A stretch of 64,000 bases of DNA from Brachybacterium sp036311905 (GCF_036311905.1 NZ_JAZDCH010000026.1:96301-160300); one strand, 5' to 3'; shown: positions 18,865 to 27,141, counted from the first letter of the stretch. Translations and numbers: made by a program. The notes: generated from the sequence alone by a model not told the origin.

Positions 18865-19312
18865 GTGAGTAGGGTGCGACCCATTTCGTCGACACCCCCA
18901 GCCCCCGCGCCCGACGCTCCGGACACTCCCGCGGCTCCGAATGCGCCCGACGCACCCGGGGCGGTCGGCGCGCCCGACGGCGCGGATGCGCCCGTCGTCC
19001 ACGGCACCGTTGACACCCGCACGGGCGGACCGATGCTCGGCGGCGAGCGCGAGCAGCTCGACGCCTGGATCGCGGAGTACCGCCTGGCCCTGCTGCTGAA
19101 GATCGACGGCCTGACCCCGGCGTAGCTCGCCGAGCGCTCGGCGCCGTCGGCCCTGAGCCTCGCGGGGATCGTCCGGCACCTGGCCGAGGTCGAGGAGTAC
19201 TCGCTGCGGGACCCTGCGCTGGATTTTCACGCACCTCATCGAGGAGTACGCCCGCCATCTCGGGCACATGGACCTGCTGCGCGAGCGCATCGACGGCGCG
19301 ACCGGCTACTGA
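18865..19312 (+). pseudogene. Broken DinB/DUF664-family gene
   Basis: The frame from GTG 18865 starts with a Pro/Ala-rich segment, then DTRTGGPMLGGEREQLDAWI and ALLLKIDGLTPA, typical of the DUF664 branch of DinB-like four-helix proteins. A TAG stop at 19123-19125 interrupts it where the family continues. The frame resumes with LAERSAPSALSLAGIVRHLAEVEEYSLR. Near 19213 a deletion with a frameshift removes the middle of the protein. The other frame then gives IFTHLIEEYARHLGHMDLLR and ERIDGATGY, the conserved C-terminal motif with its metal-type histidines. Two independent lesions make this a pseudogene. Confidence 0.8.
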
Positions 19313-19317
19313 GCGCC

Positions 19318-19378
19318 GGCCGACGGGCGGGTCGGGCCGACGGGCGGGTCGGTCGACGGGTGATCCGGCCGACGGGCG
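19318..19378. repeat. Tandem 17-bp GGCCGACGGGCGGGTCG repeats
   Basis: Two identical 17-bp units (19318-19334 and 19335-19351) are followed by a degenerate unit and a partial GGCCGACGGGCG. The cluster fills the space between the broken DinB gene and the convergent DUF457 gene. It shares its GGCCGAC core with the repeats at 11911-11946 and one GGCCGACGGGCGGGG near 12205. Confidence 0.8.
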
Positions 19379-19389
19379 CCCCGGGCCCC

Positions 19390-20181
19390 TCAGCTCGACG
19401 TGGAGATCGCCAACAGCGCGTTCGGCGAGGCGAACAGGCTGGTCAGCATCGTGATGGCGGCGTAGGCCGTGAGCACGGTGCACAGCAGCCATTCGCGCTT
19501 CGAGCCGGCGTCGCCGAGGATCGGCAGGGCCACGTCGCCGCTGCGCTGCCAGACGTCGGAGGCGAGGCCCTTCGGCGGCTTCGCCACGAGCGGCCAGGTC
19601 GGGAAGGGGATCCCGTCGGTCGTCAGGAGATCGCCGACGAGGTGGGTCACGCAGCCGACGGCGACGGCGGCTGGCAGCCAGAACGCGGGGTCGGGCGCGA
19701 TGACGGCGATCATGAGGGCGGCGACGATGCCCACGATCCACGGCAGCAACAGGCCGTCGACCATCTTCAGGGTCCGCGTGCCGAAGGCGCACATCGCCCC
19801 CACCAGGAGCGCGGCCCCCGTCTGCACCTCGCCGAGGACCGGCAGCCGCAGCGCCCAGTCCACGGTGTTCACCAGCATCGCGAGGCCCGTGAACACGGCG
19901 ACGGCGAGGAGGGTGTGGGTCGCCCCGCGATGCCCCGCGAAGGAGCTGACCGTGCGGGCGATGGCCTTCGTGAAGCCGCCGGCGGAGCGTGAGATCGTCG
20001 CGCTGGGATGGTCGACGTCGGGCAGCAGCGCCGCGCCCGTCGCGACGACGGCGCCGGAGATCACCTGACCGCTGTCCAGGTCCCACAGGCCCAGTCCGAT
20101 GGGGTGCCCCAGCACCTGCACCGAGCCCGCCAGAGCCATCCATGCCGCCGTGCCGCTGATCGCGTGATGTCCGCCCATCAT
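19390..20181 (-). CDS. YdjM/DUF457-family membrane-bound metal-dependent hydrolase
   Basis: The 263-residue membrane protein carries the family's metal-ligand pattern. An early GGHHAISG with two histidines, ALLPDVDHPSATISR, HRGATHTLLAV and VTHLVGDLLTTDGIPFPTWP correspond to the conserved H, DxDH, HRxxTHS and HxxxDxxTxxG blocks. Several hydrophobic helices separate them. Related E. coli YdjM is in the LexA regulon, but I see no clear SOS box here. The start is the first of two Met codons at 20181, with GAGGAGG 9 nt upstream. The catalytic activity of the family has not been firmly defined. Confidence 0.85.
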   Translation of the reverse strand: MMGGHHAISGTAAWMALAGSVQVLGHPIGLGLWDLDSGQVISGAVVATGAALLPDVDHPSATISRSAGGFTKAIARTVSSFAGHRGATHTLLAVAVFTGLAMLVNTVDWALRLPVLGEVQTGAALLVGAMCAFGTRTLKMVDGLLLPWIVGIVAALMIAVIAPDPAFWLPAAVAVGCVTHLVGDLLTTDGIPFPTWPLVAKPPKGLASDVWQRSGDVALPILGDAGSKREWLLCTVLTAYAAITMLTSLFASPNALLAISTSS

Positions 20182-20330
20182 GGGGCATCGTCCTCCTCGG
20201 GAACCGGTCCAATGCGCCCCCACCAAGGGAAGGTCGCGGATGAAACCGCTGGTGGGACGCAGGATGTCGCCGGGCAGGAGGGGCCGTCGGCAGAGTACTG
20301 GCGGGAGCCGACAGGCCAGAGCCGAGAGCG

Positions 20331-20381
20331 CTCCTCGGCGCGCCCTACTTCCTCTGGCTGCTCTGGCGGTCGCGGGCCTGA
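20331..20381 (+). pseudogene. Orphan C-terminus of a FecCD siderophore permease
   Basis: This short frame reads LLGAPYFLWLLWRSRA and then TGA. It matches the last 16 residues of the fused permease at 9751-11904 (LIGAPYFVWLLWRSRA) at 14 positions, and this motif is the known C-terminal signature of FecCD permeases. No upstream permease sequence remains. It is probably the scar of a deleted second siderophore-uptake gene. The 20182-20330 interval around it otherwise holds only the DUF457 promoter region. Confidence 0.7.
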
Positions 20382-20405
20382 GGGGTCCCCGCGTCACCGC
20401 CACGG

Positions 20406-20411
20406 TACCGT
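20406..20411 (+). promoter_or_regulatory. Leaderless -10 box of glsA
   Basis: TACCGT lies 6 nt before the GTG at 20418, and no ribosome binding site is present. Confidence 0.5.
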
Positions 20412-20417
20412 CGGGGC

Positions 20418-21461
20418 GTGACCGACGCGCAGACCTCCCTGACCCGGTACCTCGACCGACTACTGGCGGCGCTCGCGACCGCGACCGCGAGCGGCGACCC
20501 CGACGCGGTGCTGCCCGATCGCGGGATCATCGGCAGCGCCGAGGCGGACGGCGAGATCCCGGCGCTCTCCCGCCTCTCCGGGGCTCGCGAGGACCACCTC
20601 GGGGCGGCGGTCTGCGATGTCGACGGCGAGATCAGCGCAGCCGGCAGCGACCACCCCTTCCCGCTGCAGTCCATCTCCAAGGCCTTCGCCTACGGCGCCG
20701 CGATCGACCTCCACGGCATGGAGTACGTGGACTCCGTCGTGGACGAGGAGCCGACGGGGGAGGAGTTCAACGCCCTCAGCATCGACCGCCACACCCGCAA
20801 GCCCAAGAACCCGCTGGTGAACATCGGTGCGATCCGCACCCACGCGATGCTCGGCACCACCCGCTCCGAGCGCGCCGAGCGGCTGCGCGCGATGCTCGAC
20901 GCCGCCGCCGGGCGGTCCCTGGACCTGCATCGCGAGACCGTCGACGAGGAGCTCGCCACCTCGGACCGCAACCTCGCGCTCGCCTACATGCTGCGCGCGG
21001 CGGGGTCGATGGACGAGGACGCGGTGGAGGTCGTCGAGGGATACGTCGAGGGCTGCGGCGTGCTCACCACCGTCACCGACCTCGCCGTCATGGCCGCGAC
21101 CCTCGCCGCGGGCGGCCGCAACCCCCTGACCGGGGAGCGGGTCTTCTCGCGCATCGCCGCCCGGCAGGTGCTCTCGGTGATGATGACCTGCGGCATGTAC
21201 GACAACGCGGGGGACTGGGTGAGCGATGTCGGCCTGCCCGCGAAGTCCGGGGTGGGCGGCGGCATCATCGCGGCGCTGCCCTCCCGGTTCGGGGTCGCGA
21301 GCTACGCCCCGCAGCTGGACCTGCACGGCAATTCGGTGCGGGGCACCCTGTTCTTCGAGCGGCTCAGCGCCGATTTCGACCTGCACATGCTCGACGGGAC
21401 CGCGGCGCTGGATCTCGAGGAGCGCGCCCGGGAGCTGCTCGCGGCGGGGGAGGCGCGGTGA
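20418..21461 (+). CDS. glsA: Glutaminase
   Basis: The 347-residue enzyme hydrolyses L-glutamine to glutamate and ammonia and belongs to the serine-dependent beta-lactamase-like glutaminase family. The catalytic Ser-x-x-Lys is in PLQSISKAFAYG (near residue 78). KPKNPLVNIGAI corresponds to the conserved NPMVNAGAI block, and NLALAYMLRAAGSM follows. CGMYDNAGDWVSDVGLPAKSGVGGGI contains the conserved Tyr and the KSGVGGG loop. Length is somewhat above the usual 300-330 residues, mainly in the N-terminal 45. The stop overlaps the GTG of the following acetyltransferase. Confidence 0.93.
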   Translation: MTDAQTSLTRYLDRLLAALATATASGDPDAVLPDRGIIGSAEADGEIPALSRLSGAREDHLGAAVCDVDGEISAAGSDHPFPLQSISKAFAYGAAIDLHGMEYVDSVVDEEPTGEEFNALSIDRHTRKPKNPLVNIGAIRTHAMLGTTRSERAERLRAMLDAAAGRSLDLHRETVDEELATSDRNLALAYMLRAAGSMDEDAVEVVEGYVEGCGVLTTVTDLAVMAATLAAGGRNPLTGERVFSRIAARQVLSVMMTCGMYDNAGDWVSDVGLPAKSGVGGGIIAALPSRFGVASYAPQLDLHGNSVRGTLFFERLSADFDLHMLDGTAALDLEERARELLAAGEAR

Positions 21462-21955
21462 TCCTCGTCCGCTCCCTCGAGCCCGCCCAGTGGGCGATCT
21501 GGCGGCAGCTGCGGCTGCGCGCGCTGAAGGACTCCCCTGAGGCCTTCGGCAGCTCCCTCGCCGCCACCCTCGAGCGGGAGGCGCGCGAGGGCGAGGCGTT
21601 CTGGCGCGGCTACTTCTCCGAGACCGGTCCGGTCCTCATCGCGGAGCTGGACGGCGTGCCGGCCGGGATGGCCCGCCTGGTGGTGGAGGACCCGGCCGAC
21701 TCCGCCCACCTCTACTCGCTGTGGGTGGCCCCCGAGGCCCGGGGCCGCGGCGCGGGCGAGCAGCTGCTCCGGACCGCCGCGGACTGGCTCGCCGCCCGGC
21801 ATCCGGGGACGGCGCTGCGCCTCGACGTCGTCGCGACGAACCGGCCCGCGCGACGCCTCTACGAGCGCCTGGGCTTCACCGTGCTCGGCCCGAACCCCGA
21901 GGACGACGCCGAACTGGTGATGGAGCAGCGCCTCGAGCCCCGCCCCGATCGGTAG
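21458..21955 (+). CDS. GNAT-family N-acetyltransferase
   Basis: The 165-residue protein has a complete GNAT fold. SLWVAPEARGRGAGEQLL (residues about 88-105) contains the R-G-x-G acetyl-CoA pyrophosphate loop, and RLDVVATNRPARRLYERLGF is motif B with the usual Asn and Tyr. The acceptor is unknown. It is coupled to glsA by a 4-bp GTGA overlap, so the two are made together. Its TAG stop forms part of the next gene's -10 box. Confidence 0.88.
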   Translation: MILVRSLEPAQWAIWRQLRLRALKDSPEAFGSSLAATLEREAREGEAFWRGYFSETGPVLIAELDGVPAGMARLVVEDPADSAHLYSLWVAPEARGRGAGEQLLRTAADWLAARHPGTALRLDVVATNRPARRLYERLGFTVLGPNPEDDAELVMEQRLEPRPDR

Positions 21956-21958
21956 ACT
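21953..21958 (+). promoter_or_regulatory. Leaderless -10 box of the DUF5926 gene
   Basis: TAGACT lies 7 nt before the ATG at 21966. Its first three bases are the stop codon of the preceding acetyltransferase gene. Confidence 0.5.
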
Positions 21959-21965
21959 CCCCGCC

Positions 21966-22796
21966 ATGAGCTCCACCTCCGGCAACGCCCTGGTCCGCCG
22001 CCCCTTCGAGGGCCTCCCCGTCGAGCAGGAGCTGGTCGCCATGCGCCAGCTGATCCCCGCCGCGACCCTGCGGGCCCGCACCACCGCCGAGCACGGCGGC
22101 CTCGACGTCCAGCTCGCGACGGTCCTGCCGATGGCCTGGCCCGGCGTGCGCCGCACCGACGGCACCGTCACCGTCGGCGTCCAGGCGCCCTACCCGGGCG
22201 GGGACCTCTCCCGCGGTCTCGGCGCCGCGATCGTGCAGGCCGCCGCGCTCGAGCCGGGCAACGCCGTCACCTCCGTGACCGTCGAGGACGACTCGCCGCG
22301 GCTGCAGGACGTCCTCGACCTCGACGGCGAGTTCGCCTTCGAGATCCACGACACCTTCGACTTCTGGCTCGACCCCAGCGCCGAGCGCACCGGCGAGATC
22401 CAGCAGGCGATCGAGCAGGCGAACGACGCGATCATGACCACCCGCGCCGTGACCGGCCTGGACCACGCCTACTGGGTCGACGCGGGCGCCAAGGACCATG
22501 TGCGCTGGGTGCTCGACGCCGACGAGGACCGCGTGATCGACGCCGTGACCCGCCTCCACGCGCGGCGCCAGTCGGCGATCTGCGAGGGCTCGAAGTACGT
22601 CGGCTCCTTCCGCGCGGAGGGCCTCGCGATCCCCGTCTGGGACATCGACAAGGGCCTCGGCGTCGAGGCCGTCGACGCGGCGGCCGAGGAGTTCCGGGCC
22701 CGTTTCGAGGAGGCCCTCGCCTCGACGGAGCCGCTCACCCCCGCCGAGCGCCGCGCCCGCGGCGGCATCGTCGCCCGTCAGGTGACCCTGCGATGA
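21966..22796 (+). CDS. DUF5926-family protein (actinobacterial)
   Basis: The 276-residue soluble protein matches the DUF5926 family found in actinobacteria. Recognisable stretches are RRPFEGLPVEQELVAMRQL and IPAATLRART near the start, then a central DVLDLDGEFAFEIHDTFDFW. The C-terminal part, with AICEGSKYVGSFRAEGL, GLAIPVWDID and LTPAERRARGGIVARQVTLR, is equally characteristic. The family has no assigned biochemical function. No signal peptide or membrane segment is seen. Its ATGA stop/start overlap with the next gene indicates coupling to the glycosyltransferase, a pairing worth noting for function. Confidence 0.85.
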   Translation: MSSTSGNALVRRPFEGLPVEQELVAMRQLIPAATLRARTTAEHGGLDVQLATVLPMAWPGVRRTDGTVTVGVQAPYPGGDLSRGLGAAIVQAAALEPGNAVTSVTVEDDSPRLQDVLDLDGEFAFEIHDTFDFWLDPSAERTGEIQQAIEQANDAIMTTRAVTGLDHAYWVDAGAKDHVRWVLDADEDRVIDAVTRLHARRQSAICEGSKYVGSFRAEGLAIPVWDIDKGLGVEAVDAAAEEFRARFEEALASTEPLTPAERRARGGIVARQVTLR

Positions 22797-24121
22797 ACGG
22801 CGCGGGGCCCCTGACGACCCTCCGGCCCGAGCGGGTCGCCGTCGTCATCCCCGCCAAGAACGAGGCGGAGCGGATCGAGGCCACGATCCGTTCCGCGCGC
22901 GAGATCCGCGGTGTGGATCTCGTGGTGGTCGTCGACGACGGCTCAACCGACGCCACGTCCGCGGTCGCCATGGGGGCTGACGCCCTGGTCGTGCGCCACC
23001 GCTCGAACCAGGGCAAGGCCGCCGCGATGGCGACCGGGGCCCAGATGGTCGCGATCCGCGACGGCGCCGAGCGGGCCGAGGGCGGGGAGCGCTTCCGCGA
23101 GGAGCTCCACGCCGAGCCCCGCACCCCGGGACACACCGGCCCCCTCCCGGCGATCGACCCGGGCACCGACGTGCCCCGCGCCCTGCTCTTCCTCGACGCC
23201 GACATGGGTTCCTCCGCCTCCGCCGCCCAGGGGCTCGTGGACGCGGTGCTCGACGAGGGCGTCGACATGGCCATCGCGCTGCTGCCCCCGCAGGAGGGCG
23301 CCGCCGGGATGGGGATCGTGGTCCGCACCGCCCGCCGCGGGATCGAGCGCGCGACCGGCTGGCGCCCCGAGCAGCCCCTCTCCGGGACCCGCTGCATCAC
23401 CCGCGAGACCTGGGAGGCCTGCCAGCCGCTCGCCCCCGGCTGGGGCGTCGAGACCTCCCTCAGCATCGACGCGCTGAGCAGCGGCTTCTGGGTCAAGGAG
23501 ATCCCCGCGGACCTCCATCACCGCGCCACCGGCAAGGACCTCTCGGGGCAGCTGCACCGCGCCGCCCAGCTGCGCGACGTGCTGCGGGCCCTGGCCCGCC
23601 GGCGCCACACCATCGCGGACCTCGAGGAGTCGCCGGAGCCCGTCGGCGGCGAGGAGACCGAGGTGTGGACCCCGGAGCCCGAGTCCACCACGAGCCTCGC
23701 GCCCAGCGAGACGGCCCCCGCCGGCCCGACCTCCGATGCGTCGGCCGAGGAGCGTGCCGGCCGACGCCGCGCCACGCTCGCCGACCTCCCCGTCGACGGC
23801 GCGTTCAGCGACGACGAGACCCGCGCCCTCGGCGACGTCGACGCGGACGAGCTGGATGCGGCGCTGCGCGCCCTGCCCGTGGACGGTCGCTTCGCGCCCG
23901 ACGACGTCGTCTTCCTCGCGGGGACCGACCTCGCCCGGCTCGCGCAGCGCCTGGGCCGCGCCCCGGTCGACGGTCGCTTCACCCCCGAGCAGGCGGTCAT
24001 CATCGCCTCGCACTTGGGGACTCCCGAGCCCGAGCTGCCGGAGGGCCTGCGTCCGCCGATCAGCCCCGACGAGTACGCCTCCCTCGTCGTGCACGCCGCG
24101 GTCGAGGCCGAGAACTCCTGA
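22793..24121 (+). CDS. GT2 glycosyltransferase with a 29-residue triple-repeat tail
   Basis: Residues 1-270 of this 442-residue protein form a GT-A glycosyltransferase. VAVVIPAKNEAERIEATIRS opens the nucleotide-binding fold, VVVVDDGSTDAT is the conserved acidic block, RHRSNQGKAAAMATGAQ is the GK loop, and LFLDADMGS (near 131-140) holds the DxD metal site. The N-terminal pattern resembles glucosyl-3-phosphoglycerate synthase-type enzymes, but donor and acceptor cannot be assigned. After a Pro/Glu/Ser-rich linker come three repeats keyed by PVDGAF (333), PVDGRF (362) and PVDGRF (391), spaced exactly 29 residues apart. I do not recognise this tail. The ATG overlaps the DUF5926 stop. Confidence 0.85.
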   Translation: MNGAGPLTTLRPERVAVVIPAKNEAERIEATIRSAREIRGVDLVVVVDDGSTDATSAVAMGADALVVRHRSNQGKAAAMATGAQMVAIRDGAERAEGGERFREELHAEPRTPGHTGPLPAIDPGTDVPRALLFLDADMGSSASAAQGLVDAVLDEGVDMAIALLPPQEGAAGMGIVVRTARRGIERATGWRPEQPLSGTRCITRETWEACQPLAPGWGVETSLSIDALSSGFWVKEIPADLHHRATGKDLSGQLHRAAQLRDVLRALARRRHTIADLEESPEPVGGEETEVWTPEPESTTSLAPSETAPAGPTSDASAEERAGRRRATLADLPVDGAFSDDETRALGDVDADELDAALRALPVDGRFAPDDVVFLAGTDLARLAQRLGRAPVDGRFTPEQAVIIASHLGTPEPELPEGLRPPISPDEYASLVVHAAVEAENS

Positions 24122-26074
24122 TCAGACCCGCTCGGGGTCCGGCAGCACCGCCGGCAGCAGCACCAGCCACACGCCGAGCATCGCCGCGACCAGCACCGGC
24201 CCGGTGTCGTTGACGGCGTAGCCGACCCACGCGCCGACCACGAGCGCGATCCGCACCCGGTGGGCGACGGGGTGCGCCGCATCGAGCGCCGCGAGCCGCC
24301 GCCAGCGGATCCGGCCCGGCAGCAGGATCGCGACCGAGGCGAGGACCGCGAGCACCAGGACCACGGCGAGCGCCCAGTAGCCGGTCGCCATCGCCACGTT
24401 CTGCGCCAGCTTGCGCACGACCACGGAGACCAGCTCACCGCTCAGCAGCTCGTCGATGAAACGCCCCAGGTGGGTGCGGTCCTCCGGGGGCCGCAGCCAG
24501 TCCAGGAAGGACACGCTGAGCACCGCCGCCGCCCCGCCCGCGCCGAGCGCCAGCACGTGCCACACCCGCAGCCGGATCCCGGAGACCAGCAGCGCCAGCA
24601 GCCCGAAGGCCGGGATGGTCGCGAGGCCCGAGCCGAAGTCCGCGCCCATCGAGGGGGCGACGCACACGGCGGCCGTCACCAGCCCGACGCCGACGGTCCA
24701 CAGCACGCGCGCCCGCGGCGAGCGCACCACCGTGAACAGGCACAGCAGCGCCATCAGCGCCGCGGCGAGCACGAGGCCGAAGAGGTGGTTGGACAGCCCG
24801 TAGAAGCGCCCGCCGGAGATCGGTTGCGCCCCGAGCGGGGAGGAGAGCTGCAGGCGCGACCCGGTCGCCGACTCGAGCAGCACGATCCCCGCGATGAGCG
24901 CCGCGGAGACTCCCGCCGGTCCGAAGCGGCTGCGCCGCCAGGGCCCGCCGAGCACGAGCACGGACAGCAGCGCGCACCCGCCCCAGACCACGCCGGCGAG
25001 GGCGAGGGTGGGGTGCTCGGCCCGCCACCACGGGACCAGGGAGGCGCACAGCCCGACGGGCAGGGCGAGCGGGGCGATGGCAGCGAGCGCGCGGCCGGCG
25101 GCGGCGAGCCGCGGGCGCCGTGCAAGCGCCGGGACCAGCACGATCACGAGGCCGACGACGCCGAGGGCGAGCCAGGAGCCGAGCGCGGGGAGGGTCGCGG
25201 CATCGACGAGTCGCCCCGCCTCGGAGCGGTCCCAGGCCAGCTGCTGCGGATCGGCGTGGTCCGCGCCGCGGAACGGCTGCCCGGGGATCAGCCCCTCGGG
25301 GCTCGCCCCGTGCGAGTCGAGGATCGTGGCGAGCACGTCGGTGAGCACGACGACTCCGGTCTGCTTGGTCGCGCCGCTGGTCAGGGCCTGTCCGGTCAGT
25401 CCCGTGTCCATCGCGACCTGCAGGCCGACGGTGCGGGAGGCGACCGCTCCGGTGCGCTCGACCTCCTCCGGATGCGCAGGGTCGGTCGCCGCGACGGAGA
25501 CGAGGAGGGTGCGGGGGAGGTCCGCCGCCGCACAGCCGCCGAGGTCCTCGAGCGCCGCGGCAACCGTGCCGTCGAGCGCGGTGAGGGCCTCCGCGCGGGC
25601 GGGGTCGTCGTGGTCGGGGATCGACGGGGCGAGCAGCTCGACGAGGTCGCCGTCCGCGAGGGCGCCCGCGACGGCGGCGGGGTCGTCCGTGGAGGTCACG
25701 TCGACCGGGAGCTGCTGCCACTGGTCCGTCGGCGGGGTGGGGATGCCGCTCGTGCGCGGGGCCTCCTCGGCGAGGCCCCGGTAGCCGGTGCGCAGCGTCT
25801 CGAGCCCCTGCCGCTTGGTGGAGACGACGGTGGTGGAGGTGGTGTTCATCGCGCCGACGCCCGCGCGGTCCGCCAGGCACTGCAGCGTCGGCGTTCTCTC
25901 GGCGTCGATGTCCTCCCAGGTCAGACCTGCGGTCGCGATCACCAGGCGCACGGGTGCGTCGGTCGTCTCCGGGGCGTCGGCGCGAGCGGCGGCGGAGGAG
26001 GGGACGAGCAGCAGCGCACCGAGCAGCGCGAGCAGCACGGCGCGGAGGACGTGGGGGAACGGGCGAGCGGGCAC
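24122..26074 (-). CDS. Large membrane protein with an alkaline-phosphatase-like external domain
   Basis: This 650-residue protein begins with a signal peptide ending near SSAAARA. Residues about 40-300 look extracellular and resemble the alkaline-phosphatase/sulfatase-like superfamily in layout (VRLVIATAGLTWEDI, ERTPTLQCLADRAGVGAMN, then VVLTDVLATILDSHGASPEG). The usual full metal-ligand set is not evident, so activity is doubtful. Residues about 310-650 form some ten membrane helices. They include GGRFYGLSNHLFGLVLA, a motif like the GGRFYGIGNE signature of a conserved family of unknown function. It is convergent with the glycosyltransferase gene with no gap (stop codons adjacent), and may act with it on envelope polymers; that is inference. 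Confidence 0.7.
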   Translation of the reverse strand: MPARPFPHVLRAVLLALLGALLLVPSSAAARADAPETTDAPVRLVIATAGLTWEDIDAERTPTLQCLADRAGVGAMNTTSTTVVSTKRQGLETLRTGYRGLAEEAPRTSGIPTPPTDQWQQLPVDVTSTDDPAAVAGALADGDLVELLAPSIPDHDDPARAEALTALDGTVAAALEDLGGCAAADLPRTLLVSVAATDPAHPEEVERTGAVASRTVGLQVAMDTGLTGQALTSGATKQTGVVVLTDVLATILDSHGASPEGLIPGQPFRGADHADPQQLAWDRSEAGRLVDAATLPALGSWLALGVVGLVIVLVPALARRPRLAAAGRALAAIAPLALPVGLCASLVPWWRAEHPTLALAGVVWGGCALLSVLVLGGPWRRSRFGPAGVSAALIAGIVLLESATGSRLQLSSPLGAQPISGGRFYGLSNHLFGLVLAAALMALLCLFTVVRSPRARVLWTVGVGLVTAAVCVAPSMGADFGSGLATIPAFGLLALLVSGIRLRVWHVLALGAGGAAAVLSVSFLDWLRPPEDRTHLGRFIDELLSGELVSVVVRKLAQNVAMATGYWALAVVLVLAVLASVAILLPGRIRWRRLAALDAAHPVAHRVRIALVVGAWVGYAVNDTGPVLVAAMLGVWLVLLPAVLPDPERV

Positions 26075-26117
26075 GTCCCGATGCTACGGGGCGGGTCATG
26101 CGGCAGCGGTGGAGAAG

Positions 26118-26139
26118 TTGTGTCGGGGTCTTGACACAA
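26118..26139. promoter_or_regulatory. Inverted-repeat operator 1 overlapping a TTGACA -35
   Basis: Perfect arms TTGTGTC and GACACAA are separated by 8 nt. The consensus -35 TTGACA (26131-26136) lies across the right arm. It is a probable site for the GntR/YtrA-type regulator encoded at 27138. Confidence 0.65.
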
Positions 26140-26156
26140 GTGTGGGGACCGGCGCA

Positions 26157-26178
26157 TTGTGTCATCACGTCGGTACAA
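26157..26178. promoter_or_regulatory. Inverted-repeat operator 2 beside the -10
   Basis: Left arm TTGTGTC is identical to operator 1; the right arm GGTACAA has two changes; the spacer is again 8 nt. It starts 39 bp after operator 1 and touches the -10 candidate CATTGT (26155-26160), which is 18 bp from the -35. Confidence 0.6.
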
Positions 26179-26223
26179 ATCGGCGTCGTCGGGCATCGCC
26201 GCCCGTTCCTCACGGAGGTCCTC

Positions 26224-27141
26224 ATGGTCGTCGGCCCGCTCCTGCCCCTGATGATGCTGGTCGCGCTGCCCGTCGTGCTCATCGCGCTCCTGCTCGCACG
26301 CGCTCTCGGCGCCGAGCGCACGGGCCTGCACCGCGGCGCGCTCGCCGCCCGCTGGGTGGGCCTCCTGCTCGGCATGGTCGTGATGATGCTGGTCATCGTC
26401 GCCGCCGCGTCGGGGCGGTCGGCCGACGCAGGGTCCCTCGCCGCGCTCGGACCCGCGGCGGGCGGCATCGTGCTCCTCCTCGCGATCGCGGCCGGCGAGC
26501 TCACCCTCCCCGCCCCGCAGGTCGCGGTGCGCCGGGCCTCCCTGCGCCGACGCACCCTGGGCACCCTCCTCCCACGGGCCGCCGCGGTGCTCGTCGCCCT
26601 CACGCTCGCCGTCCTCGCCCTCGTGGCCCTCACCGGGCTGCTGCTCGCGGCCGACGGGTCCACGTTCGCGATCGAGGCCCCGCCGTCGGGCGACGACCTC
26701 GGCCACGGCGTGGCCTACGGCCCCTTCCCGGGCGGCGACTACACCGTGACGATCGCCGCGGGGATGCTGATCCTGGTGCTCGTCGCCGGTGGAGCGCTCG
26801 CGCTGATCCTCCGTCGCCGGCCGAGCGACGACGCGCACGACCTGCTGCTGCGCCGCCGCTCCGCGACCTCCGTGGCCGGGGCCGTGGTCCTCGCCGCGGC
26901 TGCCTGCACGGTGCCGGTCGCGCTCGCGCTCCTGCGTCCGCTGCTGCTGGTGCGCGGCGAATACGCGATCACCGCGGGGATGCAGGCCGGCACCTGGATC
27001 GCCGCGAGTGGGATCGTCGTGGGCCTGCTCGCCCTCCCGCTCGGCCTCGCGATGGTGATGGTCCCGGAGGTCCTCGCCCGCTCGGGGCCGCGGGCTCGAG
27101 CATCGGCTGCGACCGTCGCGGTCGAGGGGGTCGCGGGATGA
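26224..27141 (+). CDS. Integral membrane protein of unknown function, GntR-coupled
   Basis: I do not recognise a family for this 305-residue protein. It has about eight predicted membrane helices in two halves: residues 1-150 and 170-290. They are separated by a loop, FAIEAPPSGDDLGHGVAYGP, probably extracellular. Basic cytoplasmic stretches such as RRRPSDDAHDLLLRRR lie between helices. There are no transporter ATP-binding or catalytic motifs. ATG 26224 follows CGGAGGTCCTC, a usable ribosome binding site. The GntR-type regulator downstream overlaps it by 4 bp. In YtrA-type operons regulators are encoded with membrane transport or stress proteins, so this is likely the regulated target. Confidence 0.7.
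   Translation: MVVGPLLPLMMLVALPVVLIALLLARALGAERTGLHRGALAARWVGLLLGMVVMMLVIVAAASGRSADAGSLAALGPAAGGIVLLLAIAAGELTLPAPQVAVRRASLRRRTLGTLLPRAAAVLVALTLAVLALVALTGLLLAADGSTFAIEAPPSGDDLGHGVAYGPFPGGDYTVTIAAGMLILVLVAGGALALILRRRPSDDAHDLLLRRRSATSVAGAVVLAAAACTVPVALALLRPLLLVRGEYAITAGMQAGTWIAASGIVVGLLALPLGLAMVMVPEVLARSGPRARASAATVAVEGVAG

Noticed and set aside
24260..26134. Long plus-strand open frame opposite the membrane protein at 24122-26074
   Set aside because: Arg/Gly/Asp-rich composition without domains; the minus-strand frame has a signal peptide, membrane helices and a known motif.
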